A DNA stretch of 51,989 nt from Pelagibacteraceae bacterium TMED65 (GCA_002167215.1 NHDS01000029.1:1-51989); one strand, 5' to 3'; shown: positions 36,010-45,413, counted from the stretch's first letter. Notes: generated from the sequence alone by a model not told the origin. A program made the numbers and translations.

Positions 36010-36756
36010 TTAACGAGTGTAAAAATACTTTATTTTGTCTTTTTTAAAAAATGTTTTTGCTTTTTTTAAATCATCTTTGATATCAATCGAAAATGAATTC
36101 GATTTGACCTGGTTTGAACCCATTTTAAAACCATTTTCTAATGCACGTAATAATTCAATCGACTCTATTTTTTCAAAGTATGAAGTTTTCAGTTTTGAGT
36201 ATTTAATTAAAGAATAATAGTTAAAAATTATCACTGATAAATGTTTTTTTAAAGATTCATTTGGCCCACGAAAAAAACAAGGTGTATCAGATCTTGTCAT
36301 CCACATAATTTGTTTTTTATTGTTCACAAGTAACTTTACTATATTTCTTTTATTTCTAAGTTTTATGTTTATATGAGGTACAACAATATCAAAATTACTT
36401 TTTAAAAAAAAATTAATTGTTGCATCGATATCTACCGGATTTATTAGGGGCTCATCTCCTTGAACATCTATAATTATATCTTTAGCTTTGAGCTTAAGTT
36501 TTTTTGCTGCCTCAGCAATTCTTTCCGTCCCGTTTTTATGTGTAGATTTAGTTTTTATAAAATTAGCCTCATATTTTTTACAAACATCGATGATTTTTTG
36601 AGAGTCTGTACAAACATAAACTTCATTTTTTAATCTTGATAGACACGATCTTTTATAAGTATGTATAATCATCGGAATTCTCTCGATTTCTAAAAGCGCT
36701 TTAGCAGGTAATCTTTTTGAATTTATTCTAGTTGGTATTAAAATAATTTTTCTCAT
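36010..36756 (-). CDS. kdsB: 3-deoxy-manno-octulosonate cytidylyltransferase
   Basis: A 248-residue KdsB homolog: IILIPTRINSKRLPAKALLE (CTP-binding loop), MIIHTYKRS, VYVCTDSQKI, THKNGTERIAEAA and IIDVQGDEPLINP, the classical KdsB blocks in order, with a C-terminal FSIDIKDDL. It activates Kdo (or 8-amino-Kdo) as the CMP sugar. Kdo is needed for LPS core, but here the gene lies in the variable region with the GT2-NeuA fusion, so it may be a second, surface-glycan-specific copy. It is 10 bases from the fusion gene and 1 base or less from the FkbM gene. Confidence 0.87.
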   Translation of the reverse strand: MRKIILIPTRINSKRLPAKALLEIERIPMIIHTYKRSCLSRLKNEVYVCTDSQKIIDVCKKYEANFIKTKSTHKNGTERIAEAAKKLKLKAKDIIIDVQGDEPLINPVDIDATINFFLKSNFDIVVPHINIKLRNKRNIVKLLVNNKKQIMWMTRSDTPCFFRGPNESLKKHLSVIIFNYYSLIKYSKLKTSYFEKIESIELLRALENGFKMGSNQVKSNSFSIDIKDDLKKAKTFFKKDKIKYFYTR

Positions 36757-37503
36757 TTAAACTTCAAAATAATTTTTGTTAAAATAGTAAACATCTGCAC
36801 CGAATAAAGAACCTTTTAAAATATTGTTATTCATTAAATCTATCCCAACCATTCTAAATTTATTAGGTATTAGGTACTTTTCAATATCACTAAACGTAAA
36901 ATATTTTTCATAATAATCATTAAAGATAACTTCAACTACAATTATTTTAATTTTATTATTCTTTAAAGAGTTTAGGCTTCCTTCTAAGATTTTATCTTCA
37001 TATAATTGCGTATCTAACTTCATGAAATCGATATAATCAATTTTGTTTTCTTTCAAATAGTTATCTACTGTATTTATTTTAACTTTTTCAGTTGAAATTA
37101 TTGAAGTAGCAAATTTCCTATTTTTAGTCCAATCAACATTATTATTAATTTTGTAAAATGAAGATTTACCGGAGGAGGCCATGATGTTGAAGTTTTTTTC
37201 CTCTATGATATTTCCCAAAGCAAAATTATTACAAAATACCTGACTATCATTTTGATAATTTTTTTCCATGACTTTGTAAACTTCTTTATTTGGTTCAAAA
37301 GAATGAATAATTGGTTTATTAAAAATTTGTTTAAATTTTTTGATTGAGCTACCCGTATTTCCACCCACATCAAAAATAATAGGGTTTTCTTTTTTTATTT
37401 TCTCTTTGAGAAGTTCATCAAAGTTTATTAATTCAAATTTCTTACTTACTCTAGAAATTTTATATCCAAATTTATTAATTATTTTTTTTATTAAAGTTTT
37501 CAT
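36757..37503 (-). CDS. FkbM-family methyltransferase
   Basis: A 248-residue FkbM-type O-methyltransferase: IIFDVGGNTGSSIKKFKQIF (motif I), HSFEPNKEVYKVMEKNY (acidic loop), TVDNYLKENKIDYIDFMKLD (motif with VDxY and KLDTQ), and VEVIFNDYYEKYFTF at the C-terminus. It begins a three-gene minus unit with kdsB and the GT2-NeuA fusion. It probably methylates a hydroxyl of a glycan or lipid-linked sugar. Confidence 0.85.
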   Translation of the reverse strand: MKTLIKKIINKFGYKISRVSKKFELINFDELLKEKIKKENPIIFDVGGNTGSSIKKFKQIFNKPIIHSFEPNKEVYKVMEKNYQNDSQVFCNNFALGNIIEEKNFNIMASSGKSSFYKINNNVDWTKNRKFATSIISTEKVKINTVDNYLKENKIDYIDFMKLDTQLYEDKILEGSLNSLKNNKIKIIVVEVIFNDYYEKYFTFSDIEKYLIPNKFRMVGIDLMNNNILKGSLFGADVYYFNKNYFEV

Positions 37504-37629
37504 GTCGACTGATTGCTTCTTAAACTATGATAAATCATAAATAAACCATATTTATATTACAAAAAATAACTATAGTTTATTAATATCTGTTTATCTAATA
37601 TTAATAATAAGATTAATTTATTTTTTTAT
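37504..37629. other. divergent intergenic region, 126 bp
   Basis: Almost pure A/T sequence between the divergent FkbM gene and a glycosyltransferase. It must contain promoters for both directions, with several TATAAT-like boxes but none with a convincing -35. I see no other signal. Confidence 0.3.
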
Positions 37630-38790
37630 ATGAAGATTGCATTTATATCAGGTGTCTTTTTCCCAGAAGCAGGAGGTGCACAAGTTCAAATCCACAATAT
37701 TGCTAATAGACTTACAAAATTGGGATTAAATATAAAATTGTTTTTATATAATAAAACAAACATTAAAAATAATAATTATAGCATTGTTGTTTTAGATAAG
37801 TTTATATTTAACTTAGTTTATCTTTTTAAATATTATTTTAATATAAACATATTTTTTTTATTAAATCCCTACATATTAAAATTAATTAAAAAATATAAAA
37901 TAGATATTTGGCATTTTAGTTTCCTAAACTTTAAAAGTTTAATTCTAATAAATATTTTAAAAAACTTTGATAAAAAGGTTGTAGTTACATTTCATGGTAT
38001 TGATATACAAATTGATAGATCAATTAATTATGGTTACAGATTAAATAAAAAATATGACATTTTTTTAAAGAGCACATTGAAAAAAATAGATAGATTTACT
38101 TATATATCTGATACTATTAAAGATGATTTGCTAACTTTGGGGGTTCATGAAGACAAGTTGATCTATTTTCCAAATTCTGTGAATATTGAAAAATTTGAAA
38201 AGTACAGTTCACTTGACTTAAAAAAAAGCAAGATACTAAATTTAATAACCGTTGCAAGATTTGCAGAGAAAAAAAAGGGATTAGATCTCGTTCAAAATAT
38301 TTGTGAAAATTTGATTGAAAATAAAGTAAATTTTAAATGGAAAATTATCGGTGAAAACACAAAGTTTTTGCTTCAAAATAAGTTTTTTAAAACTCACAAA
38401 CATTTATTTAATATAATTAATAATATTGAAAATATTGATGAAGAATATTTCCCTCACTCAGATTTAATTAAACATTATAAAAGCTCTGACTTATATGTAA
38501 ATTTATCTCGAATAGAATCTTTCGGAGTAACTTATATAGAATCTCTTGCATCAAAAGTTCCGATTATATCGTTCAGCGGAAAAGGTAGTGACGAGATAGT
38601 GAAAGACAAAATAAATGGTATTTTGATAAATAAAGACGATATTTTAAATTTTACAGATAAAATTTGTAAAATTAATGATAATAAAAAGATCATTGATGAT
38701 ATGAGAGACAACTGCTTAAATTCAATAAAAAAATTTGACTTAGATGTAAATAGTTACAATCTCATAGATATATATAAAAAACTTAACTAG
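37630..38790 (+). CDS. GT4-family glycosyltransferase (GT-B fold)
   Basis: A 386-residue GT4 enzyme: AFISGVFFPEAGGAQVQIHN (acceptor-side start with the PEAGGAQ motif), HFSFLN, FHGIDIQ, LITVARFAEKKKGLDLVQN in the donor domain, and the EX7E-like RIESFGVTYIESLASKVPII. It retains an alpha-linkage mechanism by family. It begins a plus unit with a HAD protein, a small membrane protein and a GT-C-like protein. Confidence 0.86.
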   Translation: MKIAFISGVFFPEAGGAQVQIHNIANRLTKLGLNIKLFLYNKTNIKNNNYSIVVLDKFIFNLVYLFKYYFNINIFFLLNPYILKLIKKYKIDIWHFSFLNFKSLILINILKNFDKKVVVTFHGIDIQIDRSINYGYRLNKKYDIFLKSTLKKIDRFTYISDTIKDDLLTLGVHEDKLIYFPNSVNIEKFEKYSSLDLKKSKILNLITVARFAEKKKGLDLVQNICENLIENKVNFKWKIIGENTKFLLQNKFFKTHKHLFNIINNIENIDEEYFPHSDLIKHYKSSDLYVNLSRIESFGVTYIESLASKVPIISFSGKGSDEIVKDKINGILINKDDILNFTDKICKINDNKKIIDDMRDNCLNSIKKFDLDVNSYNLIDIYKKLN

Positions 38791-38801
38791 AGATTTCTAA
38801 T

Positions 38802-39416
38802 TTGAAAAAAAAAAATAAAATAATCATATTCGACCTGGATGGTGTTTTAATAAATTCTCTACCAAATATGAGAAAAGCACTAAATCTTACATCAAAAAAA
38901 GTTAATATAAAATTATCTTTTAAAAAGTATAAAAAATTTCTTGGCTTACCATTTGAGAAAATTTTACAAAACATGAAAATAAAAAATAATTATAAAGAAA
39001 TAAAAAAGTATTATGAATTTTACTCTTTAAAATATATTGATAAAATAAGAATAAAGAAAATTTTTTTAAAAGAATTAAAAATGTTAAAAAAAGAATATTT
39101 TTTGGCAATTTTCACCTCAAAAAGTAAAAAAAGAACGAAGAAAATTATAAGTAAATATAAAATATTTGATGACTATTTAACTATTGATGATGTCAAAAAA
39201 GGCAAGCCAATGCCGGAGGGACTCCTCAAAATTTTGAAAAAGTTTAATATCAATAAAAAAAAAGCAGTTTATATCGGGGACAGCATTTATGATTATCAGT
39301 GTGCTAAAAAAGCAAATATTTTATATTTACATGCAAAATGGGGTTATGAAAGATCAAATAAAACAAAGAAATTTATTAATATTACTAATTTTACTAAAAT
39401 TAAAAAATTTTTGTAA
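38802..39416 (+). CDS. HAD-superfamily hydrolase (phosphoglycolate-phosphatase-like)
   Basis: A 204-residue HAD enzyme with a cap domain: KIIIFDLDGVLINS (Asp nucleophile pair), LAIFTSKSKKRTKKI (motif II), KGKPMPEGLLKIL (motif III Lys) and YIGDSIYDYQCAKKA (motif IV). The start is a TTG followed by 11 A; no ATG is available in frame. Likely a sugar-phosphate phosphatase. It lies 12 bases after a glycosyltransferase. Confidence 0.8.
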   Translation: MKKKNKIIIFDLDGVLINSLPNMRKALNLTSKKVNIKLSFKKYKKFLGLPFEKILQNMKIKNNYKEIKKYYEFYSLKYIDKIRIKKIFLKELKMLKKEYFLAIFTSKSKKRTKKIISKYKIFDDYLTIDDVKKGKPMPEGLLKILKKFNINKKKAVYIGDSIYDYQCAKKANILYLHAKWGYERSNKTKKFINITNFTKIKKFL

Positions 39417-39507
39417 GTGAATGGTATAATTAAATATATTAAACAACTATATTGTAATTTAAAGAGCAAGAAAATATAGTAAGAATAACAAATATCTAAA
39501 TTTAAAA

Positions 39508-39810
39508 ATGGCTTTCAATTTATTTAATGACAAGAAAAAGAATTTAAAATATTTTGCAATTTTTTTTGCTTTTCTTATATTGGTTATTTTTTTAGTTAAC
39601 TTTACTTTTGGGTTTTTACAAAATAAAATAGTTTCGGTTATTAATTCTGGAAAGTTTGAAAATTATTTATTGCATAGACTAGATCATTATTTAGAAAAAG
39701 CTGGTCAGGGAGAACTTTCACAACAAGAAATAGATAAATATTCGATAATTGTAGATAAGGTTTATAAAAAGTATAAGCCAGTGATTGAAAATTTAAAAAA
39801 AAATAACTGA
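39508..39810 (+). CDS. small single-span membrane protein of unknown function
   Basis: A 100-residue protein with one clear transmembrane helix (about residues 14-36, KYFAIFFAFLILVIFLVNFT), a Lys-rich cytoplasmic start and a soluble Lys/Glu-rich tail (YLEKAGQGELSQQEIDKYS). No family recognised. ATG start; gaps of ~90 bases before and ~20 after. The tail could be a partner-binding region for the membrane protein encoded next. Confidence 0.55.
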   Translation: MAFNLFNDKKKNLKYFAIFFAFLILVIFLVNFTFGFLQNKIVSVINSGKFENYLLHRLDHYLEKAGQGELSQQEIDKYSIIVDKVYKKYKPVIENLKKNN

Positions 39811-39833
39811 AAAGATTTTATACTTTATTAGAA

Positions 39834-41384
39834 ATGAAGTTTACTTTAGATATAAAAATAGCAATATTTATCTTTTTTCTTAGCTTAGTAGGAACAATTT
39901 TTCAGTCTTTATACATTTATGACTCTTTTCATTGGGCAGTAATTCAAAGTTCAGTTGATTTTAATAATGGCTTGTTACCATACAAAGATTTTTTCGTACA
40001 TTATGGACCTCTTCATACTTTAAATAATTCCTTGGCTCTTTATCTCTCAAATAACGATTTGATAAGTGCTATGATTTTATCTGGTATATCATTCTCTTTA
40101 GGCAATATCATAATTTTTTTGATTTCAAAGAAAGTTTTTGACTTAAAATTATCAATTTATTTGCCAATAATAATTTTTTTATTACACCCTTTTTCAAATC
40201 AACCTTGGCCAAATTATCAATTTCTTTTTTTTATATCATGCTCCTTGCTATTTCTTTTTTACAAAAAAAGTTTTTATTTGTTTCTCTCAGGACTTTTTTT
40301 ATCTTTATCAAGCTTAACTTATGAAAATTTCTTAATTATATCACCTTTAATACTAATTTTATATTTTTGGGTTAATCATCAATTGAGGGATAATTTATTT
40401 TTATTTTTAGGCTTTGTTACGCCTTTAACATTTTTCCATGTATACCTCTTTAATTTTAATTTACATTCTTATTGGTTCAAAACCTTTGATTTAAACTCAG
40501 TTTTTTTAGAAATTAACGGAACTTCTTTGATAGAATTGATTTTAACTTTTTTTAAAGAATTTTTTTATAAAAGTTTTTTCAATATTTTTTCAGAAAGTTA
40601 TTTTTTAATATTTTTTTTAATATCAATTTCATGTTTATTTTTCTTATTTTCAATATTTCTTAAAGTCAAAAAAAAAGGGAATATTTCTCAGCAAGATAAA
40701 TATCTTTTTATAATAGCTGTAATTTCAATTCTGATGTTAGGATCTGCTTTGCATAAATTAAATATTTTTAGATTTTCAACTGGTCCGGTTATTGGAATAA
40801 TAGTTTTAACCTTTGTAATTGAAAAATATATATTTAAGTACAAAAATATAATTTTATTTTTTTTAATCTCTTTGTTGTTTTCGTCTGCATTTGTTCCATA
40901 TAAGCAAGAAAACAACAGATTTTTTCCAAATTTTGAAAGAGTAAAATCTAGTTATACTGAAGATAGTATTGATTTATTTAAATCTCAAAAATGGAACAGT
41001 GAAACTTGGTCTTTTATTTTAAAAATCAATGAAACAAGTAAAAACGTTGAGACTAGATGCAATGATGTAGAATATTTTTTAAATTTCACAAAAGATGGAT
41101 TTATTTATATGATTTCAAAAAAATATTTAAACACAAATCAATATATTTATTGGTATGATAGATCAAAATACTTTGAAAAACTAAATAATCATTTTAATTC
41201 CGATATGGATAAACTTTTAAAAGAATCAATTATTGAAAAAAATACTTTAATATTTGTTGACAGTAGAAATATAAGTTATTTAAAAAAAAACTTTGACCTT
41301 AAAAATTTTAAAATAAAAGACCTTTCATATACATATCAACAAAAAAGCAATTTTTTTATATATCCAAAAGAATGTAATTATTAA
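39834..41384 (+). CDS. polytopic membrane protein, GT-C/GT39-like glycosyltransferase
   Basis: A 516-residue multi-spanning protein (many hydrophobic helices between ~1 and 370) with a soluble C-terminal part. The stretch YIYDSFHWAVIQS followed by GLLPYKDFFVHYGPLHT just after the first helix is the pattern of ArnT/PMT-type glycosyltransferases that use polyprenyl-phosphate sugars (catalytic acidic residue after TM1). A DPM-like polyprenyl-phosphate sugar synthase gene lies convergent directly downstream and could supply the donor. Assignment is by topology and motif only. Confidence 0.62.
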   Translation: MKFTLDIKIAIFIFFLSLVGTIFQSLYIYDSFHWAVIQSSVDFNNGLLPYKDFFVHYGPLHTLNNSLALYLSNNDLISAMILSGISFSLGNIIIFLISKKVFDLKLSIYLPIIIFLLHPFSNQPWPNYQFLFFISCSLLFLFYKKSFYLFLSGLFLSLSSLTYENFLIISPLILILYFWVNHQLRDNLFLFLGFVTPLTFFHVYLFNFNLHSYWFKTFDLNSVFLEINGTSLIELILTFFKEFFYKSFFNIFSESYFLIFFLISISCLFFLFSIFLKVKKKGNISQQDKYLFIIAVISILMLGSALHKLNIFRFSTGPVIGIIVLTFVIEKYIFKYKNIILFFLISLLFSSAFVPYKQENNRFFPNFERVKSSYTEDSIDLFKSQKWNSETWSFILKINETSKNVETRCNDVEYFLNFTKDGFIYMISKKYLNTNQYIYWYDRSKYFEKLNNHFNSDMDKLLKESIIEKNTLIFVDSRNISYLKKNFDLKNFKIKDLSYTYQQKSNFFIYPKECNY

Positions 41385-41394
41385 ACAAAAGATC

Positions 41395-42105
41395 TTATTT
41401 TTTATAAATTTTTGTACTTATATAAAGTTTAATTAAGCCGATAAAAGAGTTTAGTATTTCACTAAGATTTACTTTACTTTCACCCCTTACTCTATTTACA
41501 AAAATTGTAGGTATTTCAGATATTTTATAATTATTTTTATAAAGTTCTAAAACAATTTCTGATAAAAGTATAAATCCGGTTGACTTTGAATGCTCACATT
41601 CTTTTATTACATGTTTCGCAGCGTTTTTATCATAAAACCTAAAACCATTGGTATAGTCATTAATTGGCACTCTTAGCAAAAATTTAGCTAAAAAATTGGA
41701 AATTTTTGACAACAAATGTCTACTTAACGGCCAATTTATAATTTTACTTCCCTCAACATATCTACTTGCAATAAGAAAATTCAAATTTTCCTTTTGAAAA
41801 TAATCAATATTCTTTTTTAATTCTTTTGGATCGTGTGAAAAGTCGGCATCCATTTCAATGAAAATTTTATTTTTTTCTTTTAATAGGCCCTCTTTAATAC
41901 CCTCCAAAACAGCTGATCCTCTTCCTAATTTTGATCCTCTATGAATATAGCTTACATTATCAATTTTTTTTAAAGCATCCAATTTGTCGACAGAGTCATC
42001 AACAATAACTATATCCACATTTTCTATAAGTTTGGTAATTTCTTCAATTAATTTGAAAATATTTTCTTTTTCATTATAAGTTGGAATAATAATACAAATC
42101 ATCAA
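41395..42105 (-). CDS. GT2 polyprenyl-phosphate sugar synthase (DPM1-like)
   Basis: A 236-residue GT2 enzyme: CIIIPTYNEKENIFKLI, IVIVDDSVD, HRGSKLGRGSAVLEGI, FIEMDADFSHDPKEL (metal DAD) and YVEGSKI. This matches soluble dolichyl/polyprenyl-phosphate mannosyl- or glucosyltransferases without C-terminal membrane helices. It would make a lipid-linked monosaccharide for a GT-C enzyme such as the one encoded at 39834. The frame is intact, unlike the related gene at 48904. Confidence 0.84.
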   Translation of the reverse strand: MMICIIIPTYNEKENIFKLIEEITKLIENVDIVIVDDSVDKLDALKKIDNVSYIHRGSKLGRGSAVLEGIKEGLLKEKNKIFIEMDADFSHDPKELKKNIDYFQKENLNFLIASRYVEGSKIINWPLSRHLLSKISNFLAKFLLRVPINDYTNGFRFYDKNAAKHVIKECEHSKSTGFILLSEIVLELYKNNYKISEIPTIFVNRVRGESKVNLSEILNSFIGLIKLYISTKIYKK

Positions 42106-42150
42106 AATTAAACTAATGTATTTTAAATTAAAAAATATAAAATAACTACA

Positions 42151-43281
42151 ATGAAAAGAAGAACAATTTATCCTCTACTAGAAAATGCATTTAATAAATC
42201 GGATATTAAAGAGGCTCAAAAGGTAATAAATACTCAACAGCTTACTATGTCAGCGATTACATCAAAATTTGAAAAAGAGTTTGCTAAGTATTTTGGGTCT
42301 AAATATGCTGTTATGGTTAATTCTGGATCATCTGCAAATTTATTATCAGTTTTTGTAGCAAAGTATTTACATAAAATTAAGAATAATGATGAGGCAATAA
42401 TCCCATCTGTTTGCTGGTCGACTTCTTTGTGGCCAATTGTCCAAGCAGGTTTAAAACCAGTTTTTGTGGATGTAAACTTAAAAAATTACAATGCTTCAAT
42501 TGACCAAATAATATCTAAAATAAACCAGAAAACAAAATTGATCATGTTAGTTCATGTTCTGGGCACTTCAATTGATATATTGAGATTAAAAAAAAAGATT
42601 AAAGGTAAAAAAATTGTTATAATTGAAGATACATGTGAGTCACTAGGCGCTAAATTAAACAATAAATATTTAGGAAATTTTGGGGATTTTGCATCCTATT
42701 CTTTTTACTATTCGCATCAAATTACATGCGGTGAGGGAGGAATGGTTACTACAAATAGTAAAAAAAATTACAATCTTTTAAAGATTATGAGAGCACACGG
42801 TTGGGATCGTGATTTAGATAAAAAGAATAAAAAAAATTTTAACTTTGTAAATATGGGTTTTAACTTAAGACCCCTAGAAGTTTCAGCTGCTATCGCATCC
42901 AACCAACTCAAGAGATTAAAGTCATTTGCTCTTGCAAGAGATTTAAATCGACAAAATATTATTAAAAATTTAAAACATCACAAAAAATGGGATAATCAAT
43001 TTAGTTTTGTCGAACCCGAAAAAAATGTTTCTCCTTCATGGTTTGGTTTACCAATGCTTATCACCAAAAAGTATTTAAGATTTAAAAAAAAAATTATTAA
43101 AAATCTGAATAATAAAGGTATTGAAACCAGGCCTATTATTAGTGGTAATTTCCTTAATCAAAAAGCTGCTACTATTTACAAATTAAAAAATAAAAAGGAT
43201 TATTTCCCAAATGCAGATTACATAGAAAAAGCTGGTTTCTTTATTGGCTTACATACTAAACCTACATCAAAAAAAAAATAG
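42151..43281 (+). CDS. DegT-fold PLP dehydratase-like enzyme (His in place of Lys), C-terminus shortened
   Basis: A DegT-fold PLP protein of 376 residues with VNSGSSANLLSVF, an Asp in VIIEDTCESLGA (D160) and, where aminotransferases have the Schiff-base Lys, a His (H189) in SYSFYYSHQITCGEGGMVT. That replacement is known from ColD and the E1/RfbH 3-dehydratases of 3,6-dideoxyhexose synthesis, so a dehydratase role is likely. The reading frame ends right after a 10-A tract (43269-43278) with TSKKK-stop. With 11 A it would continue through IEILSNELLSIKID to a TAA at 43320-43322, the normal end, overlapping the start of the next gene. Confidence 0.78.
   Translation: MKRRTIYPLLENAFNKSDIKEAQKVINTQQLTMSAITSKFEKEFAKYFGSKYAVMVNSGSSANLLSVFVAKYLHKIKNNDEAIIPSVCWSTSLWPIVQAGLKPVFVDVNLKNYNASIDQIISKINQKTKLIMLVHVLGTSIDILRLKKKIKGKKIVIIEDTCESLGAKLNNKYLGNFGDFASYSFYYSHQITCGEGGMVTTNSKKNYNLLKIMRAHGWDRDLDKKNKKNFNFVNMGFNLRPLEVSAAIASNQLKRLKSFALARDLNRQNIIKNLKHHKKWDNQFSFVEPEKNVSPSWFGLPMLITKKYLRFKKKIIKNLNNKGIETRPIISGNFLNQKAATIYKLKNKKDYFPNADYIEKAGFFIGLHTKPTSKKK
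43269..43278. repeat. homopolymer tract, 10 A, end of the DegT-fold gene
   Basis: Ten A residues immediately before the TAG that closes the 42151 gene. One more A would extend the protein by 14 residues to a stop that overlaps the next start codon. Confidence 0.9.
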
Positions 43282-43314
43282 AAATCTTATCTAATGAACT
43301 TTTGAGTATAAAAA

Positions 43315-44154
43315 TTGATTAAAATAGGTCTAACAGGTTTTAGTGGTATATTAGGTAGAAGTTTATTGAGCCTAATATCGAAGAAAAAAAAATATAGAGT
43401 CTACAAATTCAAATACAATATTCTCAATAAAAAAAGAGTTTTTAGTTGGATCAAAAAAAATCAATTTAATATAATAATACATTTAGCTGCGTTAGTGCCT
43501 ACCAACAAAGTCGATAAAAATTATTCATTATCTAAAAGAGTAAATGTACAAGGAACAAAAAATCTTATTGATGGTATAAATAAATTTCAAAAAGAAAAAG
43601 TTTATTTTCTTTTTTCATCCACTTCACATGTTTATGGTTTTAACATTAAAAAAAATAAAGAAAATTCTAAAGTTTCAGGGATATCCAAATATGGCAAAAC
43701 AAAAATTGCCGCAGAAAAATATATTAAAACAAAATCGAATAAAACTGATATTTGTATAGCCAGGATAAGTAGCTTAGTATCTGAAAAGCAAACGAATAAT
43801 TTTTTTTTGTTAAACTTAATAAGTAAAGGTAAAAGAAAAGAGTTAATTCATTTTAAAAATTCCAATGTAGTAAGAAATTTTATTCATGTAAGTGACGTAT
43901 CTAAAATATTACTCAAACTTGTTGAAAGACGAGTAAAAGGTATTATAAATGTTTCAACGAGTGAGAAGACTCTTTTTAAAAGATTGTTTGATTTATTTTG
44001 GAAAAAATATCACTTTAAAATTCATTCAGGTTATTATAAACCAGAACATTTAGATTTATCAAATAAACTTTTATTGAAAAAAATAGGAAAATATAACTTT
44101 ATGAAATTAGAAAAAATTATAGAAAAAATTTATGGTGAAAGATATCAAAAATGA
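43315..44154 (+). CDS. NAD-dependent epimerase/dehydratase (SDR)
   Basis: A 279-residue extended SDR: KIGLTGFSGILGRSLLSLI (NAD loop), FLFSSTSHVYGF (active-site Ser/Thr), SKYGKTKIAAEKYI (Tyr and Lys). It is short, with a reduced C-terminal substrate domain. The start is TTG (43315), which overlaps the stop that the upstream gene would have if its frame were intact. It ends with TGA at 44152-44154, where the ATG of the next gene may lie (ATGA). Likely reduces or epimerises the product of the neighbouring dehydratase. Confidence 0.76.
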   Translation: MIKIGLTGFSGILGRSLLSLISKKKKYRVYKFKYNILNKKRVFSWIKKNQFNIIIHLAALVPTNKVDKNYSLSKRVNVQGTKNLIDGINKFQKEKVYFLFSSTSHVYGFNIKKNKENSKVSGISKYGKTKIAAEKYIKTKSNKTDICIARISSLVSEKQTNNFFLLNLISKGKRKELIHFKNSNVVRNFIHVSDVSKILLKLVERRVKGIINVSTSEKTLFKRLFDLFWKKYHFKIHSGYYKPEHLDLSNKLLLKKIGKYNFMKLEKIIEKIYGERYQK

Positions 44155-45310
44155 AAAAAAAATATTTTACTGGTCACCATGTTTAAATAATATAGGTACC
44201 ATAAAATCAACTATCAATTCTGCGCTTTCCCTTAAAAAATACGATAAGAATAATGAGGTGTTTATCATTAATGCATGTGGGGAGTGGAACGATCATAAAA
44301 AATTATTTTTAGAAAATTCTATAATATTTTTAGATTTAAATTTTAACTATTATAAATTTTTACCAAAAGAGGGTTATATTCAAAGTAGGTTATCATATCT
44401 TTTAATATATGTGTTATCATTTATACCTCTTATAAAACTTTTAAAAAAACATAAGCCCGACATATTCTTTATACATCTAATAACCTCTTTACCTTTAACT
44501 ATTTTAAAAATTTTTGATTTAAAGACAGATTTTGTACTAAGAATATCGGGATATCCAAAATTCAATATTTTTAGAAAAATTTTGTGGAAATCAATTTCAA
44601 ATAAAATTAAATTCATTACCTGTCCAACACTAGATTTAAAAAATAAGTTGGAACAAATAAAAATATTTGAAAATAAAAAATTATTTTTTTTACCTGATGC
44701 AATAGTCAGAACTGAAAATCTAATAAGAGATAGAAATTTCGTTATTAATGACAATATTCCAAAAAACAAAAAAATAATTTTATCAGCAGGAAGATTAACA
44801 AATCAGAAAAATCATGCTTATTTAATAAGTGAATTTTCAAAGTTTTCTCAAAAAAATGATCAATTTATTCTATTGATTCTAGGAGATGGAGAAAAAAAAG
44901 ATGAGTTAAAAAATTTAGTTAAAAAAGAAAAAATTGAAAACAAAGTATTTTTTATCGGCTTCAAAAAGAATATTTACAGTTATATGCGATCATGCGACGT
45001 ATTCGTAATGTCCTCTCTCTGGGAGGAAGTAGGCTTTGTAATGGTAGAGGCCGCTCTGTGTGATACCTTTGTAATATCGAGTGATTGCCCCAATGGCCCA
45101 AGAGAATTTTTGGATGATGGTAAAAATGGAATTTTATTTAAGAGTAATACTAAAAACGAGCTCTTAAAAAGTTTTGAAAAGTTTTCAGATATGGCAAATA
45201 AAGAGATTTATCAAAACAAAGTTCGGTTAAAAAAAGAAGCCATGAAATATACCATTTTTCATCACTATTTAAGATTAAATAAAATTCTTAAAATTTTGAA
45301 TAAGAAATAA
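44132..45310 (+). CDS. GT4-family glycosyltransferase
   Basis: A GT4 enzyme: FYWSPCLNNIGTIKSTINSA at the acceptor-side start, FINACGEW-like block, LSAGRLTNQKNHAYLISEF, ILGDGEKKDELKNL, and the EX7E-type SLWEEVGFVMVEAALCD with the SDCPNGPREFL loop. Two starts are possible. The open frame begins with the ATG at 44132, inside the preceding gene. The more natural ATG at 44151 (ATGA overlap with the upstream stop) is followed by 9 A and reads out of frame; with 10 A it would give MKKKIFYWSP. Length 392 from 44132. The protein itself is intact. Confidence 0.84.
   Translation: MVKDIKNEKKIFYWSPCLNNIGTIKSTINSALSLKKYDKNNEVFIINACGEWNDHKKLFLENSIIFLDLNFNYYKFLPKEGYIQSRLSYLLIYVLSFIPLIKLLKKHKPDIFFIHLITSLPLTILKIFDLKTDFVLRISGYPKFNIFRKILWKSISNKIKFITCPTLDLKNKLEQIKIFENKKLFFLPDAIVRTENLIRDRNFVINDNIPKNKKIILSAGRLTNQKNHAYLISEFSKFSQKNDQFILLILGDGEKKDELKNLVKKEKIENKVFFIGFKKNIYSYMRSCDVFVMSSLWEEVGFVMVEAALCDTFVISSDCPNGPREFLDDGKNGILFKSNTKNELLKSFEKFSDMANKEIYQNKVRLKKEAMKYTIFHHYLRLNKILKILNKK
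44154..44162. repeat. homopolymer tract, 9 A, at the GT4 start
   Basis: Nine A residues directly after ATG 44151-44153. With ten, the ATG would be in frame with the GT4 body; with nine, translation must begin at 44132. Confidence 0.85.
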
Positions 45311-45413
45311 TTAGGATCTAAGTAAATCTAAATACAGTTTAAGATTTTTATTATAGTCAAACCTTTTTAAAGATTTATGTGCATTTATCATCATTTTTTG
45401 ACACTTTTTTTTA

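Noticed and set aside
39508..39810. TatA/secretion protein or small regulator
   Set aside because: One transmembrane helix and a charged tail alone do not support a specific family; left as unknown.
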